From Linyphia triangularis (taxonomy: Eukaryota > Arthropoda > Arachnida > Araneae > Linyphiidae): 64,000 nucleotides of DNA. Made by a program: the position numbers and the translations under genes. The notes below the pieces were generated by a model that was given only the letters and a program-made list of their open reading frames with translations, was not told the origin of the DNA and ran no database searches. The stretch spans positions 65,293,214-65,357,213 of the forward strand of contig OZ021732.1 in the NCBI GenBank assembly GCA_963978545.1, in the 5' to 3' direction. Shown one piece after another: positions 11,738 to 22,234 of this stretch. Position 1 is the stretch's first letter. Every line of letters begins with the position of its first letter.

Positions 11738-13406
11738 TAGGCTTGGGCGATACATCGGCATAAACCGGCGTGAAATCAACATCGTCAAACCGGTGCCATT
11801 ATTTTCTCAAAACCGATACATCACGATCTTTTTTGACGATACTTGCCTAGCACTTCAAGGACGAAGAACAGTGTCACGATTCATGCGCGGTGTTCCTAAG
11901 ATACTATAGAAATGTCTTGAAACCGTCGATACCGCTCCGTTTGAAACGAGTTCCATTTGCTTTTGCGCAGTACTTCATCAGCAAGCTCACATCGTGATAA
12001 TCCTATCCACCCTGCACTGCATATGCGCGATGTTCCCAATATTGTATAGAAACATAGTGAAACCGTCGACATCGGGCCGTTTGAGACAATTTCCATTTGC
12101 TTTTGCGCATGCCCGATACTTCATCAGTAAAAACCGCATCGTGGTAATCGTATCCACCTTCCGTATGTGCGATGAGTATTGAAATTGCGAGATGGTGCCG
12201 GCAGTCTAGTAATATTGGAGATTCGATAAAAGAAGTATTCCTTTTAATGTTTGAACATTATTTATGTTGTTCTCTCAACTCTTGGAAAACGTTTTGATTT
12301 TTATTTAATAGTCATCAGATATAAGACCTTGATATCCATTTTGGGAATTCTATTGAGCATTTCCCACACTTTTTGTGTATCATTTTTGATTTTTTTTTCA
12401 TTAACTTTCTAACTTGAAAAAAATAAAATATTACACTTTTGTATTTTAAAATCTTTTATATTAACTTCAAATTTTTTTTTTATCTTGCTATTATTTTATT
12501 TTGCTTTATTTATTAACGCAAGGGGATTGTGGTATTCTAGCGCGGTAATTTCTGTCTAGTTCTTAGCCAGTTAAGATAATCTGGTTATTTATTACTATGA
12601 GCTGTTTATTATATCTGCCAAAATCAATGTGAACTAGTGCATGGACTAATCACAGTTGTTTCTCTAATTTGATAGCTTAATACTTATAAACGATTTTTTC
12701 CCCTTATGTTGAAGGATTTTCTCTTCGGTCTCGTAAGTAAATAAATGTTTTTTAATTTTTTTTTCAGTTTGTACAATTTGAATAAAGTTTATTTCCATAA
12801 GATTAAATATTCAATCCAACATTGCTTCTTAAAAATGCGGAAGTGCAGATTAATTTATCACAAAATAAAGATCATTAGAATTTTAAATATTATGCATTAA
12901 TTTTATTTTTATTGTTTAATAGTTATATTGTATATTGTAAGTAATAAAATATTCATTATAAAGTATGTTTTCGATTTAATAATTAAGAATATCCAATAAC
13001 TAAAGTAACATGTGCACTTGTCCTCCACCCCTCCCCTTCCCTGGAAAATAACAAAGTAAAATTTCATTAAGATAGAGAAATTGAAAAATCCGGATTTAAC
13101 CAAATAATAATAATAATAATAACCGGCTTATACCCCCTTGTGTTTCCCTCTGAAAATAATTCGGTCGCTGCTCATGTTATTTAAAATAAACTTCCTAAAA
13201 CTTTAAAAAACTAAAATGAATTTAATAAAATTTTACAAAGCTAAGTAAGCATAACTTTCGGTTATATAGCGTGTTATGAAAACGTTGTTTTGTAGTATTT
13301 TGTAAAAAAAAATATGCACACAGTTAACATCGTGACGTATCGTGACATCATGATGTTTGTTTCCAGATATATCACGATGCAGAAATGTTAACATCGCCCA
13401 GGCCTA
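11738..13406. mobile_element. Non-autonomous hAT element (1669 bp) inserted in the Tc1 transposase
   Basis: Ends are TAGGCTTGGGCGAT and, reading inward from the right, TAGGCCTGGGCGAT. A perfect 8-bp target duplication ATAGTGAC lies at 11730-11737 and 13407-13414. Eight-base duplications and this end type are characteristic of hAT. There is no transposase frame. An internal duplication of roughly 125 bp lies within 11878-12175 (blocks starting ATGCGCGGTGTTCC and ATGCGCGATGTTCC). The second, truncated copy is at 1-1207. Confidence 0.93.
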
Positions 13407-13971
13407 ATAGTGACTGCATTGTGTCGACTGTTAAGTTTGGTGGTGGAAGCATAATGGTGTGGGGTGTTTCTCGTGGTTTGGCCTGGGTCCGTTAGTTCCT
13501 CTGGTTGGAAACATGAACTTTGATATGCATGTGGACATTCTTGACAATGCTGCACTCCCAACTCTACGGCAATATTTCGGGGAAGGCCCATTTCTCTTCC
13601 AGCAGGATAACTGCTCCATTCACACATCGAGGCTTGCACAGACGTGGTTTGACGAAATGGGTGTTCAAAAACTGGACTGGCCTTCTCAGAGCCCCGATCT
13701 AAATCCCATAGAACACCTTTGGGACGAATTAGAGCGCAGATTACGTAGCTAGCCAAATCGACCATCTTCACTGCAAGCACTCACTTCAGCTGTGATGGAC
13801 GCCTGGAAGGCAATTCCTATGGTCACCTATCAAAAATTGGTGGAAAACCTTCCCAAACGTGTGCAGGCTGTCATCGGTGCAAAAGGGGGACCAACATCAT
13901 ATTAATATGTGCCTCAGGACGCTCTAAGTCCATACCACTGGGTGTCCGGATACTTTTGGCCAGATAGTGTA

Positions 13972-14134
13972 GTCCGAGAGGCGACTGCATGTTTAGGTAC
14001 CTCGTCGAACATCATTCTGAATTTTTTATAGAATGTGGAGAAAAGTTAGAAGATTACGAATCCTCTGGTCTGCCGAGGCAAGAATGGCCGAAACTGGTCA
14101 AAAATCAACTTTGAATAAATTGAACTAAATTCAA
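13972..14134. mobile_element. Truncated arm of a TA-flanked foldback MITE
   Basis: Begins GTCCGAGAGGCGACTGCA, the same as the left arm of the complete element at 58557-59205, and stays similar for about 160 bp. It abuts the right TA of the Tc1 transposon, so one of the two used the other's terminal TA as target. The opposite arm is missing. Confidence 0.7.
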
Positions 14135-14840
14135 TTTTTCAGATTTTCAATTTTTATAAATTAAACATTTTTTGGATGTGTGGCAACTCTATGATGCAAT
14201 TTTTTTTTTGCTTCTTATTTATGTAGAATGGTTTGAACGAAATACATTTGACGAGCTACAAGGATATACTTCAAAGTAACTGTGTATAACCTTAACCATT
14301 TAGTGGCATAGCTATTGTTTACGAAGAGATCTAAATATAGGGTGAGCAGATTCTTTATAAAATGAGTACTTTGGTTTATTTTTCAAACACTGACAACAGT
14401 TTTGAACACATGTTTATTCAATGCAAACAAATGAGCAATCCATTGGAAAAATCACATTTTTAGGTAAGCATGCTAAAACACAATTGCTCATTTTTAACTA
14501 CATATTTAGCTCTTTTACTACACTGTAATAAGATATATATATGAAATTACACAATCTGTTTTAACTTAACATGATTAGCAAAATTTTCCAAATGCAAAAC
14601 AATAAATGTTATACCTCAAATGAAGGTTTTGTTGCGCCCAGTTCATATACCAATATTGGATTAAAAGTTGGGCCAGAAAGTTCATTTTCAATTCTCAAAA
14701 ATAGCTAAGCAATTCGACAGATAAATGATATAGTACACTAAAAGAACAAATCTATGCCGTCTTTAAAAAAAAAAAATATGTTCCTTCCCCTGCAAGCAAG
14801 AAATTGATTCTCAGAGACCCATTGGTGAAAAGTACCTGGT
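14135..14840. other. Non-coding stretch downstream of the second zinc-finger gene
   Basis: AT-rich; no frames or element ends recognised. On the minus strand this would hold the 3' untranslated region of the zinc-finger gene. Confidence 0.4.
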
Positions 14841-14841
14841 T

Positions 14842-16272
14842 TCATTTCTCACAAGTGAGAGGAGTTTTGGGGCAATGAGTGAGAAAGTGTAAACAAAGAG
14901 TGTATTTACGAGCAAATGCTTTGTAACACACTTCACATTTATGTGGCTTTTCTCCAGTGTGAGTGAGAAGATGGGATGTCAGAGTGTGTTTTAGAGCAAA
15001 TGCTTTGTTGCACACCTCACAAATATGGGGTTTCTCTCTAATATGAGTAAGATGATGAATTCTAAGTTTATGCTTTTCGAAAAAGGCTTTGTTGCATGTC
15101 CTACAAACATGTGGCTTCTTTCCATCATGTCTGAGGTGATGTCGTTTTAAATGCTTGTTTGTAGAAAATCCCTTGTTGCATACCTCACAGGCATAAGTCT
15201 TGTCTCCAGAATGAGTGAGAAGGTGTAGTGTAAGATCTCTTTTCTGAAAAAACATCTCATTGCACACTTCACAAACATGGGACTTTTCAACAGTATGAGT
15301 GAGTTGATGAAGTTTAAAATTGCTCTTCTGTGAAAATGTCTTGTTGCACATCTCACAAATATAAGGCCTTTTTACACAGTTTGTGAGGAGGTGATTCTTT
15401 AGTGTACCACTGGAAGAAAATGTCTCATTGCATGTTTCACATGTGTGGTGTCTTTCTTCAGTGTGAGTGAGAATATGGTTACCAAGAGAGACTTTTTTAG
15501 CAAACGCCTTATTGCATAGATGACACACATGGGGTTTCTCTCCTGCATGAGTGAAAAGGTGAATTTTGAAATTGCCTTTCTGAGAAAATGCCTTGCTGCA
15601 AATTTCACAAACAAAAGGCTTCTCTGCACAGTGAGTGAGAAGATGGTTTTTAAGTGAAGTACTAGAAGGAAAAGCCTTATTGCATGTATCACAAGTGTGA
15701 TGCTTTTCTTCAGTGTGAATGAGAAGATGTCTATGGAGGGTGCTCCTGAGAGCAAACGCTCTGTTGCATACCTCACAAACATGGTTCTTTTCTCCGGTGT
15801 GAGTGATCATGTGGTTATTTAGTGAATTACGAGAAGAAAAGGACTTATTGCATGTCTTACAAGTATAACGTCTTTCTTCTGTGTGAATGAGAAGGTGTTT
15901 ATTGAGAGTACTTATCTGTGAAAATGCTTTGTTACATACCTCACAAACATAGGGCTTTTCTCCAGTATGAATGAGAAGATGACGTTGCAGATTGCCTTTC
16001 TGAGAAAATGCCCTATTGCACACCTCACAAATATGAGGCTTATCGACACAGTGTGTTAAAAGGTGGTTTTTCAGTGAACCACTGGAAGAAAATGTCTTAC
16101 TGCATGCCTCACAAATAAATCGTTTTACTCCAGTATGATTAAGAAGGTGTCTGCTCAGAGTACTTCTGTGAGCAAACTTTTTATTGCATATCACACAAAC
16201 ATGAGGCTTTTCTCCAGTGTGAGAGATTTGATGTATTTTCAGTGCCCTTTGGTAGAAAACACTTTGTTGCAA
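14842..16272 (-). CDS. C2H2 zinc-finger protein, sixteen fingers, with a 5' frameshifted finger
   Basis: A probable nuclear DNA-binding protein of 476 residues in the open frame, almost entirely C-x2-C-x12-H-x3-H fingers from HVCVICNKKF to HKCEVCYKAF. The tenth finger ends in Asn instead of its last His (LKNHLLTN). Several linkers are unusual: after fingers of the SSSGSLKNHLLTH type the linker begins with Cys (HCVDKP, HCAEKP, NCVKRP). Fingers recur in three-finger blocks, a sign of internal duplication. The listed start is not the real one. Upstream, in another frame, an ATG near 16353 begins MSKEFNEKDHSNMLF and reaches HTCETCNKVFSTKG, then a one-base loss breaks it before ALKIHQISH. Either this is a mutation or a sequencing error, or translation starts downstream. 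The frame preceding that ATG begins after a stop, with LVCE as a degenerate finger start. It is a paralogue of 1529-2443. Confidence 0.85.
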   Translation of the reverse strand: MQQSVFYQRALKIHQISHTGEKPHVCVICNKKFAHRSTLSRHLLNHTGVKRFICEACSKTFSSSGSLKNHLLTHCVDKPHICEVCNRAFSQKGNLQRHLLIHTGEKPYVCEVCNKAFSQISTLNKHLLIHTEERRYTCKTCNKSFSSRNSLNNHMITHTGEKNHVCEVCNRAFALRSTLHRHLLIHTEEKHHTCDTCNKAFPSSTSLKNHLLTHCAEKPFVCEICSKAFSQKGNFKIHLFTHAGEKPHVCHLCNKAFAKKVSLGNHILTHTEERHHTCETCNETFSSSGTLKNHLLTNCVKRPYICEMCNKTFSQKSNFKLHQLTHTVEKSHVCEVCNEMFFQKRDLTLHLLTHSGDKTYACEVCNKGFSTNKHLKRHHLRHDGKKPHVCRTCNKAFFEKHKLRIHHLTHIREKPHICEVCNKAFALKHTLTSHLLTHTGEKPHKCEVCYKAFARKYTLCLHFLTHCPKTPLTCEK

Positions 16273-16390
16273 GTTTCACAGGTATGGGACTTAGTTTTAG
16301 TGTAAGTAAAAAGCATATTCGAATGATCTTTTTCATTAAATTCTTTAGACATCTCACAAACAAGTGGATTTTGCCTCAGTACAAGTCAAA
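16273..16390 (-). pseudogene. 5' finger segment of the second zinc-finger gene, out of frame by one base
   Basis: Minus-strand reading gives NPLVCEMSKEFNEKDHS, then THT-like TYTKTKSHTCETCNKVF, matching the first finger expected before ALKIHQISHTGEK. The frame fails inside ACCAAAGGGCACTG, which is one base short of the codon pattern. It shares the CxMS-type degenerate finger with the paralogue at 1529-2443, which supports it being genuine coding ancestry. Confidence 0.6.
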
Positions 16391-18793
16391 TAATTAAGAA
16401 CGTTTACATAGCAGTTTTGGAACAAATATTTGAGAAATTCTACGATGATTTTACACTTTTAGTTTCCATTAGGCATAAAAACCAAGCATTAGAATTTAAT
16501 ATAGCTCTTATGTGCTTGTCAAATCTCTTCTTGGATGCAAAGCTTTAAATCAACAGAACTGTAAGACAAAAAAAAAAAACATACTTAAAAATTTTTTTTT
16601 TAATTGCATTTTTTTTATAATTGGACACACATTAAGTTAGAACCTTCTAATATATGAGAATCCAATAATCTTTACAATGAAGGCTTTTTTGTACCAAGCA
16701 CTTTGGTAACACATCTGGGCCACAATAATAGTCTAAAACTCCAATTGGATACACTACTAAAAACTTTTTCAATAAGAAATTATCGAATTGGAGAAAAACC
16801 AATTGAACATCAGAAATTGTGTTAGTGGGTACAGTCAGCTAAGAATGTACCGTAAAATGTTATACACATTTAAAAAACAAATAACAACTTTTCAAGGATT
16901 CTTTTTACTTTTAGCAACAATAAATTTCAAAACCGATTCCAATCGCAAATTTTAGAGTGAAACATGAAAATTAACATTTTTTTAAACTAGTGAATTAATT
17001 TTTAATAAAACAAATGTCAAAAACTTTGGAAAAAAAAACAAGATTTTTTAAATGGAGAGGGGGGGGGGGGGGAGCTCTATTTGGGGAGACTTTAACTGGA
17101 GTGAGAATCTAATAATATTGAAGTTGTCATTTAAAAAAAAAAAATTGTATTACATTTGATAGTTGGTTTACAATAATATTTTAAGATAATGAAAGAACTA
17201 ATTTTGTAGAATAGTCATTAAAAACACATTAACTGAATTGTATGCTTGTGTGAAAATAACTATCTTTCCTTAACAAATTCACCTTAAACATAACTCAACA
17301 CAAATGTGAAATAAAATTTAGCCAATACTAATCATATCCAGCAAAGCAGAATTTTAATTAGGGAATATAGCTTCTGCATACTAGTACTTACTACTTATTA
17401 ATAACCTACTTCGTAAAACAAGTTAACAGTCTCTTTCAGTATTGATGGCTTGTGAAAAATAGCTTACAATTGCATTTAATGAATAAAAATGATTCCATGC
17501 AAATAACCACATATCAAGTGCTCCGTGCAAGTACCAAATTCCTCATTTTCTTTAAAAAGTACTGAAAGTGACTCAATATTTATATCAAAGAAGCAATAAA
17601 CATAATAGGCAGGTAGTTCATTCCTTTGAGTAATATTTCATCAACTAAAGTAATATTCAGAAGCTCTTTACAGTACGAAGGATTTAGCAGGTTTTTATAT
17701 AAGAAACTCGACAAAATAACTTTAAAACAAGCAAAATGTTTATCAAATATATGGGATGTATAAATATGAGAATGTAATAATTATATACTAACTTATATTT
17801 TTTTTTAAACATTTGTTTTGATAATATTCAATGGTGTGTAAGTATAACAAAATTTCATTTTTATAGCTTTGGTGGAACTTGCGATCATGAAATAATTAAC
17901 TTTGATAAAAAATAAATAAACATTTCATCAATTTTTTATAAGTTTGCAAAACGAAACATAGAAAACAAGAAATATGCATATCGGCATTCTATTTGTTCTT
18001 TTTGTGTTGTAGTCGTCATCGAAGTCGTAGTGGTTGGTCAAGATCAAATCACTTCATTTGGTGTGACAGAAAAAATTAGAATAAAAATTATATTCATTCA
18101 CTCCCTTTTCATAATTATTACTAGAAATGTTAAAAAGGAGCTCAAATAATGTTTCATAGTTCAGTTCCAATAATTTTTCCGGGAAATTTGTTTTAATAAT
18201 AATAATTAATAAATGATATCTGAAAAAATCAATTAAAACGATGGCAGCACTACATCATTGTTATTGTTAATCAGAATTCGGATATTTTAAAAAAAAGTTT
18301 TTCTTGCATTAAAAAAAAACATGCAAGTACTTATTATGACAAACTTTAGGAATCTAAAATTCTGAAAGTGAGGATTTTAAGAAACTTTTATAAATACTAT
18401 TTATCATCTTCTTCGTAGCACCAAATTTTATTTGATGACCTTTAGAATAAATTTCAGTCATTCCTTCGTTACTGATATTTATTTTAATTTCTTCATAAAT
18501 GAATGTGACAATTATTTTGAAAAGTCATGTGCCATATTTTTAATTTCGGCTTGTTTTAACTAGTAGTTAGACCTATATTTAAATTTTTGGGGACTTGTTG
18601 AGACTAAGTTTTATAACTAAAATTCTTATTACAAATGATAAAGCAAAACTTTTTTACTAGAAAAAAATAATTCAATCAGATATCGATAGATAAATTTTAC
18701 ACTGTTTATTTTCTTTTTTGGGTGCATTCTTAGTTGACGCGGAATATCGTCTAGCGAATTTGACGTAAATTTGTAGGAAATAAAAAGTTTCAG
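16391..18793. other. AT-rich non-coding DNA upstream of the second zinc-finger gene
   Basis: No gene or transposon ends identified. A G-run lies near 17059-17071. The first 230 bases resemble the upstream region of the other zinc-finger gene. Confidence 0.45.
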
Positions 18794-18963
18794 CCGACCA
18801 AACGGTATAGTGGTTAGCGTGCTAGCCTCTAGACCGCGAGGTTGCACGTTCGAGTCCCGTGTTTGTAAATGTATGTTGGCTTGTCTAATGACGAATGTTT
18901 CGGCACATTATAGCCCTTGTGTTGCTGATGGCGCCAGATAATCTGAAAACAACCAACCAACAG
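18794..18963 (+). mobile_element. tRNA-derived SINE
   Basis: The 5' 72 bases have a tRNA-like D arm (TATAGTGGTTAGC, box A), an anticodon-loop-like CCTCTAG and a T arm with box B (GTTCGAGTCC). The anticodon stem does not pair, so it is not a functional tRNA. The loop would read TCT, suggesting an Arg-type ancestor. A non-tRNA body follows to about 18963, ending in CAACCAACCAACAGC. A related copy lies at 53610-53679 on the other strand. Confidence 0.7.
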
Positions 18964-19395
18964 CAAAAAAGTGTCATTTAGTAACCTTATTTATGGTAGG
19001 TTATACTGCCATTTCTCAATTTTCAAAATTTTTAATCAATTATTTGTATATTCCTTTTGTCATCGTTTAGTATTAATAGCCACTTTGAATTAACCACCAT
19101 CTTGTAGATTTCAAATCAGCTGGCATGTTAAATTGGTGGCGTTTTTGCCTTGACGCCAACTTTTCAAAAACCCATGTACGTAAACTAAGAATTTAACTTT
19201 AATATATAGAAATATTGTTTAAATTTTGTACTTAGAGTAAGAAAGTCAGTGCATCAACTGCTCATCTTTCTGCGACTATTATACTACAATTTATTCTAAA
19301 CTGAGTTTTATTGCTTCAATGACAATATTGCGGCTACTCAACTTTGGGGTAAATAGTAATGTAATTCTTAATTTCAAGTACAAAAATTGTTCTAG
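18964..19395. other. Non-coding stretch
   Basis: Nothing recognisable between the SINE and the piggyBac remnant. Confidence 0.4.
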
Positions 19396-19399
19396 TTAA

Positions 19400-19840
19400 C
19401 ACATTCACTGGCGCGTCAGCATGGCGCTGCCTCCCATGCCGACGACGATCGAGTATGATAAGTAAACTGCTTTATTTTTAGTTCGGATTTGGAGGTTGAA
19501 CGATGAGGTTCTTGAGGCAGCATTATTTTTATATTTTTAGTGCTTGGTTTTTAAATTTTGTGTTTAAGTTTTTTTATGTGCATTTTTAAAAATGGCGGAC
19601 AATACAAGTATTGCAGGACCTTCACAGCCCAAGAAAAGGAAAGTAAATAAAAAACTGACTTATGCCGAAATATTAGAATTAGTGATCTTTCTGATAATGA
19701 CAGCGTAGACGATGAAGATTACGGTTGGGATTCTACGAGCGAGTCGGAAGGAGATAGTGATGTCGCTGTGTCACTTTTTTTAAATTCGGCTTCTGTGGAT
19801 GGATATATAAATTTTGGTGGCAGCGAATGTGTTAAGATTT
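19400..19840 (+). pseudogene. piggyBac remnant with the N-terminus of a transposase
   Basis: TTAA at 19396-19399 is followed by CACATTCACTGGCGCG, a piggyBac-like left end. An ATG at 19592 begins MADNTSIAGPSQPKKRKVNK (nuclear-localisation-like KKRK). After a one-base shift the acidic stretch ISDLSDNDSVDDEDYG continues, typical of piggyBac N-termini. It fades by about 19840, before the DDD catalytic domain, and no right end was found. A truncated, dead copy. Confidence 0.7.
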
Positions 19841-20075
19841 GTCACTGCATTTTCCATAAAAGCTTGACAATACTAAAAAATTAACACATGAAATAAATCT
19901 TCTTCTGCTATGCCATTGCCTTATGCAAAATCGGACCAATGATTTTGAATTCCTTTAACAAACCGTAAATATTTAGGCTTGAAAGTGCATTTACGCATCA
20001 TTTAAACTTTTGGGCTTGGCGACAACTTCACCTACTGGTACCCGCCTAATGAAAGAGTACCAAATATTTTTTACC

Positions 20076-20337
20076 TGTGAGAATATGTGTTCTGTTATAT
20101 ATTTCTTTTTTGTTTTTGATTTCCGGCGCCTCTGCGGATTGCCGCCTGATGTTGGATTGGGTGGCGCCGTCTGGGTTGCTTTATGTGATGTAATGTTATA
20201 TATATATATATATATGTTTTGTGTCAGTTGGAAATTAGAATTAGAATAAAGATGTTGAATTTTGATTTTGGCCGAACTAGTTGTGTTCTTTGGCCGGCGT
20301 TTCGAAGAAGCGAAGCGTTTTGTTTCATGTGCTGACA
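20076..20337 (+). repeat. BEL/Pao 5' LTR
   Basis: 262 bp, TG...CA ends, with an ATATAT tract and an AATAAAG near 20248 as candidate polyadenylation signal. It pairs with 25564-25823. Confidence 0.94.
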
Positions 20338-20480
20338 TGAAAAGTGGAGGCAAGCCGACCAGATTGAATGATGTTATGCTTGTTTTTTGATGACAAGTTT
20401 TATGATTGATTTCAAGAAATTCGATGCGTTGGTTGTTTGTTGAAACAACTTCGGAATTTGGTGATGTGCTGATGAAAAGC

Positions 20481-20707
20481 TGCATATTGCATTTGCGCTA
20501 TTGTTCCTGGCAAATGGCGATTTGCTGAAAGAAATCCGGCATCTGCATATTGTGTTTTGTGCTATTGCTCCTGCCAAATGGTGATTTGCTGAAAGAAATC
20601 CGGCATCTGCATATTGTGTTTTGTGCTATTGCTCCTGCCAAATGGTGATTTGCTGAAAGAAATCAGGCATCTATATATTGTGTTTTGTGCAATTGTTCCT
20701 GGCAAAT
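20481..20707 (+). repeat. Tandem repeat, about 3.5 copies of a 63-64 bp unit, in the BEL leader
   Basis: Units start with GCATATTG at 20482, 20545 and 20609, with a partial fourth near 20672. They lie between the 5' LTR and gag, so they belong to the untranslated leader. Such leader repeats can vary in copy number between element copies. Confidence 0.9.
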
Positions 20708-20911
20708 TCTGTGCGTGTTGTGTTTTGGTTTTTGTTGGATCAAGTTGAGTAAGTGATGGCGGTTAATGATGCTACGCAGCTCAAGCGAAAGCTGGCCTAT
20801 GTTAAAAGCCAGACCACGCAAATTTTTACATGGCTCACCAATACAGATGGCCATACTTTGGCTGTCTAATTCGAAGCCAAGTTATCAACCGTCACAGGGT
20901 TAAAAATTAAG

Positions 20912-22234
20912 ATGGAAGAATACGCGGCCGTTGCTATTTCGTTGTTAGATGACGCGGCATATAGTGTTTTCTCTCAAAATTCGCTGGAAGTTTTGGGTGA
21001 TTTAGAAAGCCTAGAAGCAGATTTGCTTCACAAGGCAGGTACTGTAGCTGATTTACTTAATCTAAATAATGCTGTAAATATTCAAAGTAATAATTCTAAT
21101 AATGTGAAGGTAAAACTTCCGGAAGTACCATTGCCTCAATTTTCCGGCAGTTATACCGAATGGTTTTCTTTTAAATCTCAATTTGTGATGCTTATTGATG
21201 AAAACGATCAGTTGTCAGACGCTCAAAAATTATACTATTTAAAGTCTTCACTTTTGGGATCCGCGAAAACTGTTCAGACAACTGATGATTCATATACATC
21301 ATTGTTTAATGCTTTGAAATGTAGATTTGAAAATACTAGGTTAATTGTAAATGAACATATTTCAGAAATTTTAAATTGTAACAAATTGAAATATGAATCG
21401 GCTAAAGAATTGAGAAATTTAATTGATACTTTGTTAAGCCACTTAAGGGCTTTGAAACAACTTGGTTTAGAGCCGAATAAGTTTTGTGGAATATTGTTGA
21501 TAAATATTATTGTTCAGAAAATAGATGATGAGTCTAGAAAACAATACGAGATGTCATTAAGTTCAAATGGTTTGCCTGATTTTGATGTTTTTTTGGATTT
21601 TTTGTTGAAAAGATGCCAAATTTTGGAAAACATGCATAATTCGGTTTCTAAAGTAAATGATGATTTTTGGAAGGTCAAACAAGTTGATTCCAAATTAAAA
21701 ACTAGACCAAATGAATTTGGTTTGAATAAAAATAAGCCATTTGAAAAATGTCCGAAATGTTTTCTAGGTCATAAATTGCATAATTGTGTAAAATTTAAGA
21801 ACATGAATTTATGTGATCGTAAGAGTTTTGTTAAAAGAAATAATCTTTGCTATTTATGCTTATCTCAACATTTTTTGAAGGACTGCACAACAAATTTGAA
21901 ATGTTCTATTTGTTTTTTGAAACATAATACATTATTGCATGAATATGTTAAAAGCAGTTCGTTAATGTCTAATGTAACAGGGGAGATTCAGAGTGTTGTG
22001 AGTAATTCGGGTCAAGGCCAAAACACTACTCCTGTTGCTAGTATTTTGAATGTGGAAAAAAATGATGAGTTGGTAAATCTGTCATCTCTGAGTGAGAATG
22101 GGATTTGTTTATTGCCAACTGCTTGTGTATATGGGATTTCATCTTCGGGTGAAAGGGTAAATTTAACTGTTTTACTTGATAGCGGGTCAATGTTTACTTT
22201 TATTTCTGAAAGGGCAGTTAAAGAGGAAAAATAA
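20912..22234 (+). CDS. gag: BEL/Pao gag and start of protease (DUF1759-type)
   Basis: Encodes the capsid-type polyprotein that packages element RNA. The 440-residue frame has the DUF1759-like core from about residue 68 (VPLPQFSGSYTEWFSF, then DAQKLYYLKSSLLGSA). Cys/His clusters follow at about residues 277-345 (CPKCFLGHKLHNC, CYLCLSQHFLKDC, CSICFLKHNTLLH). The aspartic protease active site LLDSGSMFTFIS is near residue 420. The frame ends in a GAGGAAAAATAA run, while the downstream pol frame overlaps by 59 bases. BEL elements normally use a single long frame, so a one-base indel at the A-run is likely, though a slippage site cannot be excluded. The start was chosen as the first ATG after the leader repeats. 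Confidence 0.9.
   Translation: MEEYAAVAISLLDDAAYSVFSQNSLEVLGDLESLEADLLHKAGTVADLLNLNNAVNIQSNNSNNVKVKLPEVPLPQFSGSYTEWFSFKSQFVMLIDENDQLSDAQKLYYLKSSLLGSAKTVQTTDDSYTSLFNALKCRFENTRLIVNEHISEILNCNKLKYESAKELRNLIDTLLSHLRALKQLGLEPNKFCGILLINIIVQKIDDESRKQYEMSLSSNGLPDFDVFLDFLLKRCQILENMHNSVSKVNDDFWKVKQVDSKLKTRPNEFGLNKNKPFEKCPKCFLGHKLHNCVKFKNMNLCDRKSFVKRNNLCYLCLSQHFLKDCTTNLKCSICFLKHNTLLHEYVKSSSLMSNVTGEIQSVVSNSGQGQNTTPVASILNVEKNDELVNLSSLSENGICLLPTACVYGISSSGERVNLTVLLDSGSMFTFISERAVKEEK

Larger units (their letters stand above)
6174..13905 (+). pseudogene. Tc1-like transposase, split into three pieces
   Basis: This would be a cut-and-paste DDE transposase. The pieces are 6174-6221 (MSKSKELSEFDRGRIV), 11246-11737 (from GCHLCGKSVSEIADIL, the paired-type helix-turn-helix region and GRPKT hinge, to the first catalytic Asp in LWSDESRF and PGERFYSD) and 13415-13905. 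The last carries FGGGSIMVW, the second Asp in FQQDNCSIH and the final DLNPIEHLWDELERR, giving DD34E-type spacing. The first two pieces join in frame once one copy of the TG target duplication is removed; the second and third join once the ATAGTGAC duplication is removed. Independent damage includes a one-base loss after GGGSIMVWG near 13463 and an in-frame stop after RRLRS at about 13750. The element is therefore dead even without the insertions. Confidence 0.92.
6040..13969 (+). mobile_element. Tc1-like (Tc1/mariner) transposon, interrupted twice
   Basis: The terminal repeats read CAATATCTGTCCAAAAGTAT at 6040 and CACTATCTGGCCAAAAGTAT reading inward from 13969, both followed by CCGGACACC. TA lies on both sides (6038-6039, 13970-13971), the expected target duplication. 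Removing the two insertions (6222-11243 and 11738-13406) leaves about 1.24 kb, close to a normal Tc1 length. The transposase is described separately. The right-hand TA is also the terminal TA of a foldback-type MITE fragment starting at 13972. Confidence 0.93.

Noticed and set aside
18794..18865. Functional tRNA gene
   Set aside because: The anticodon stem does not pair and a SINE body follows directly.
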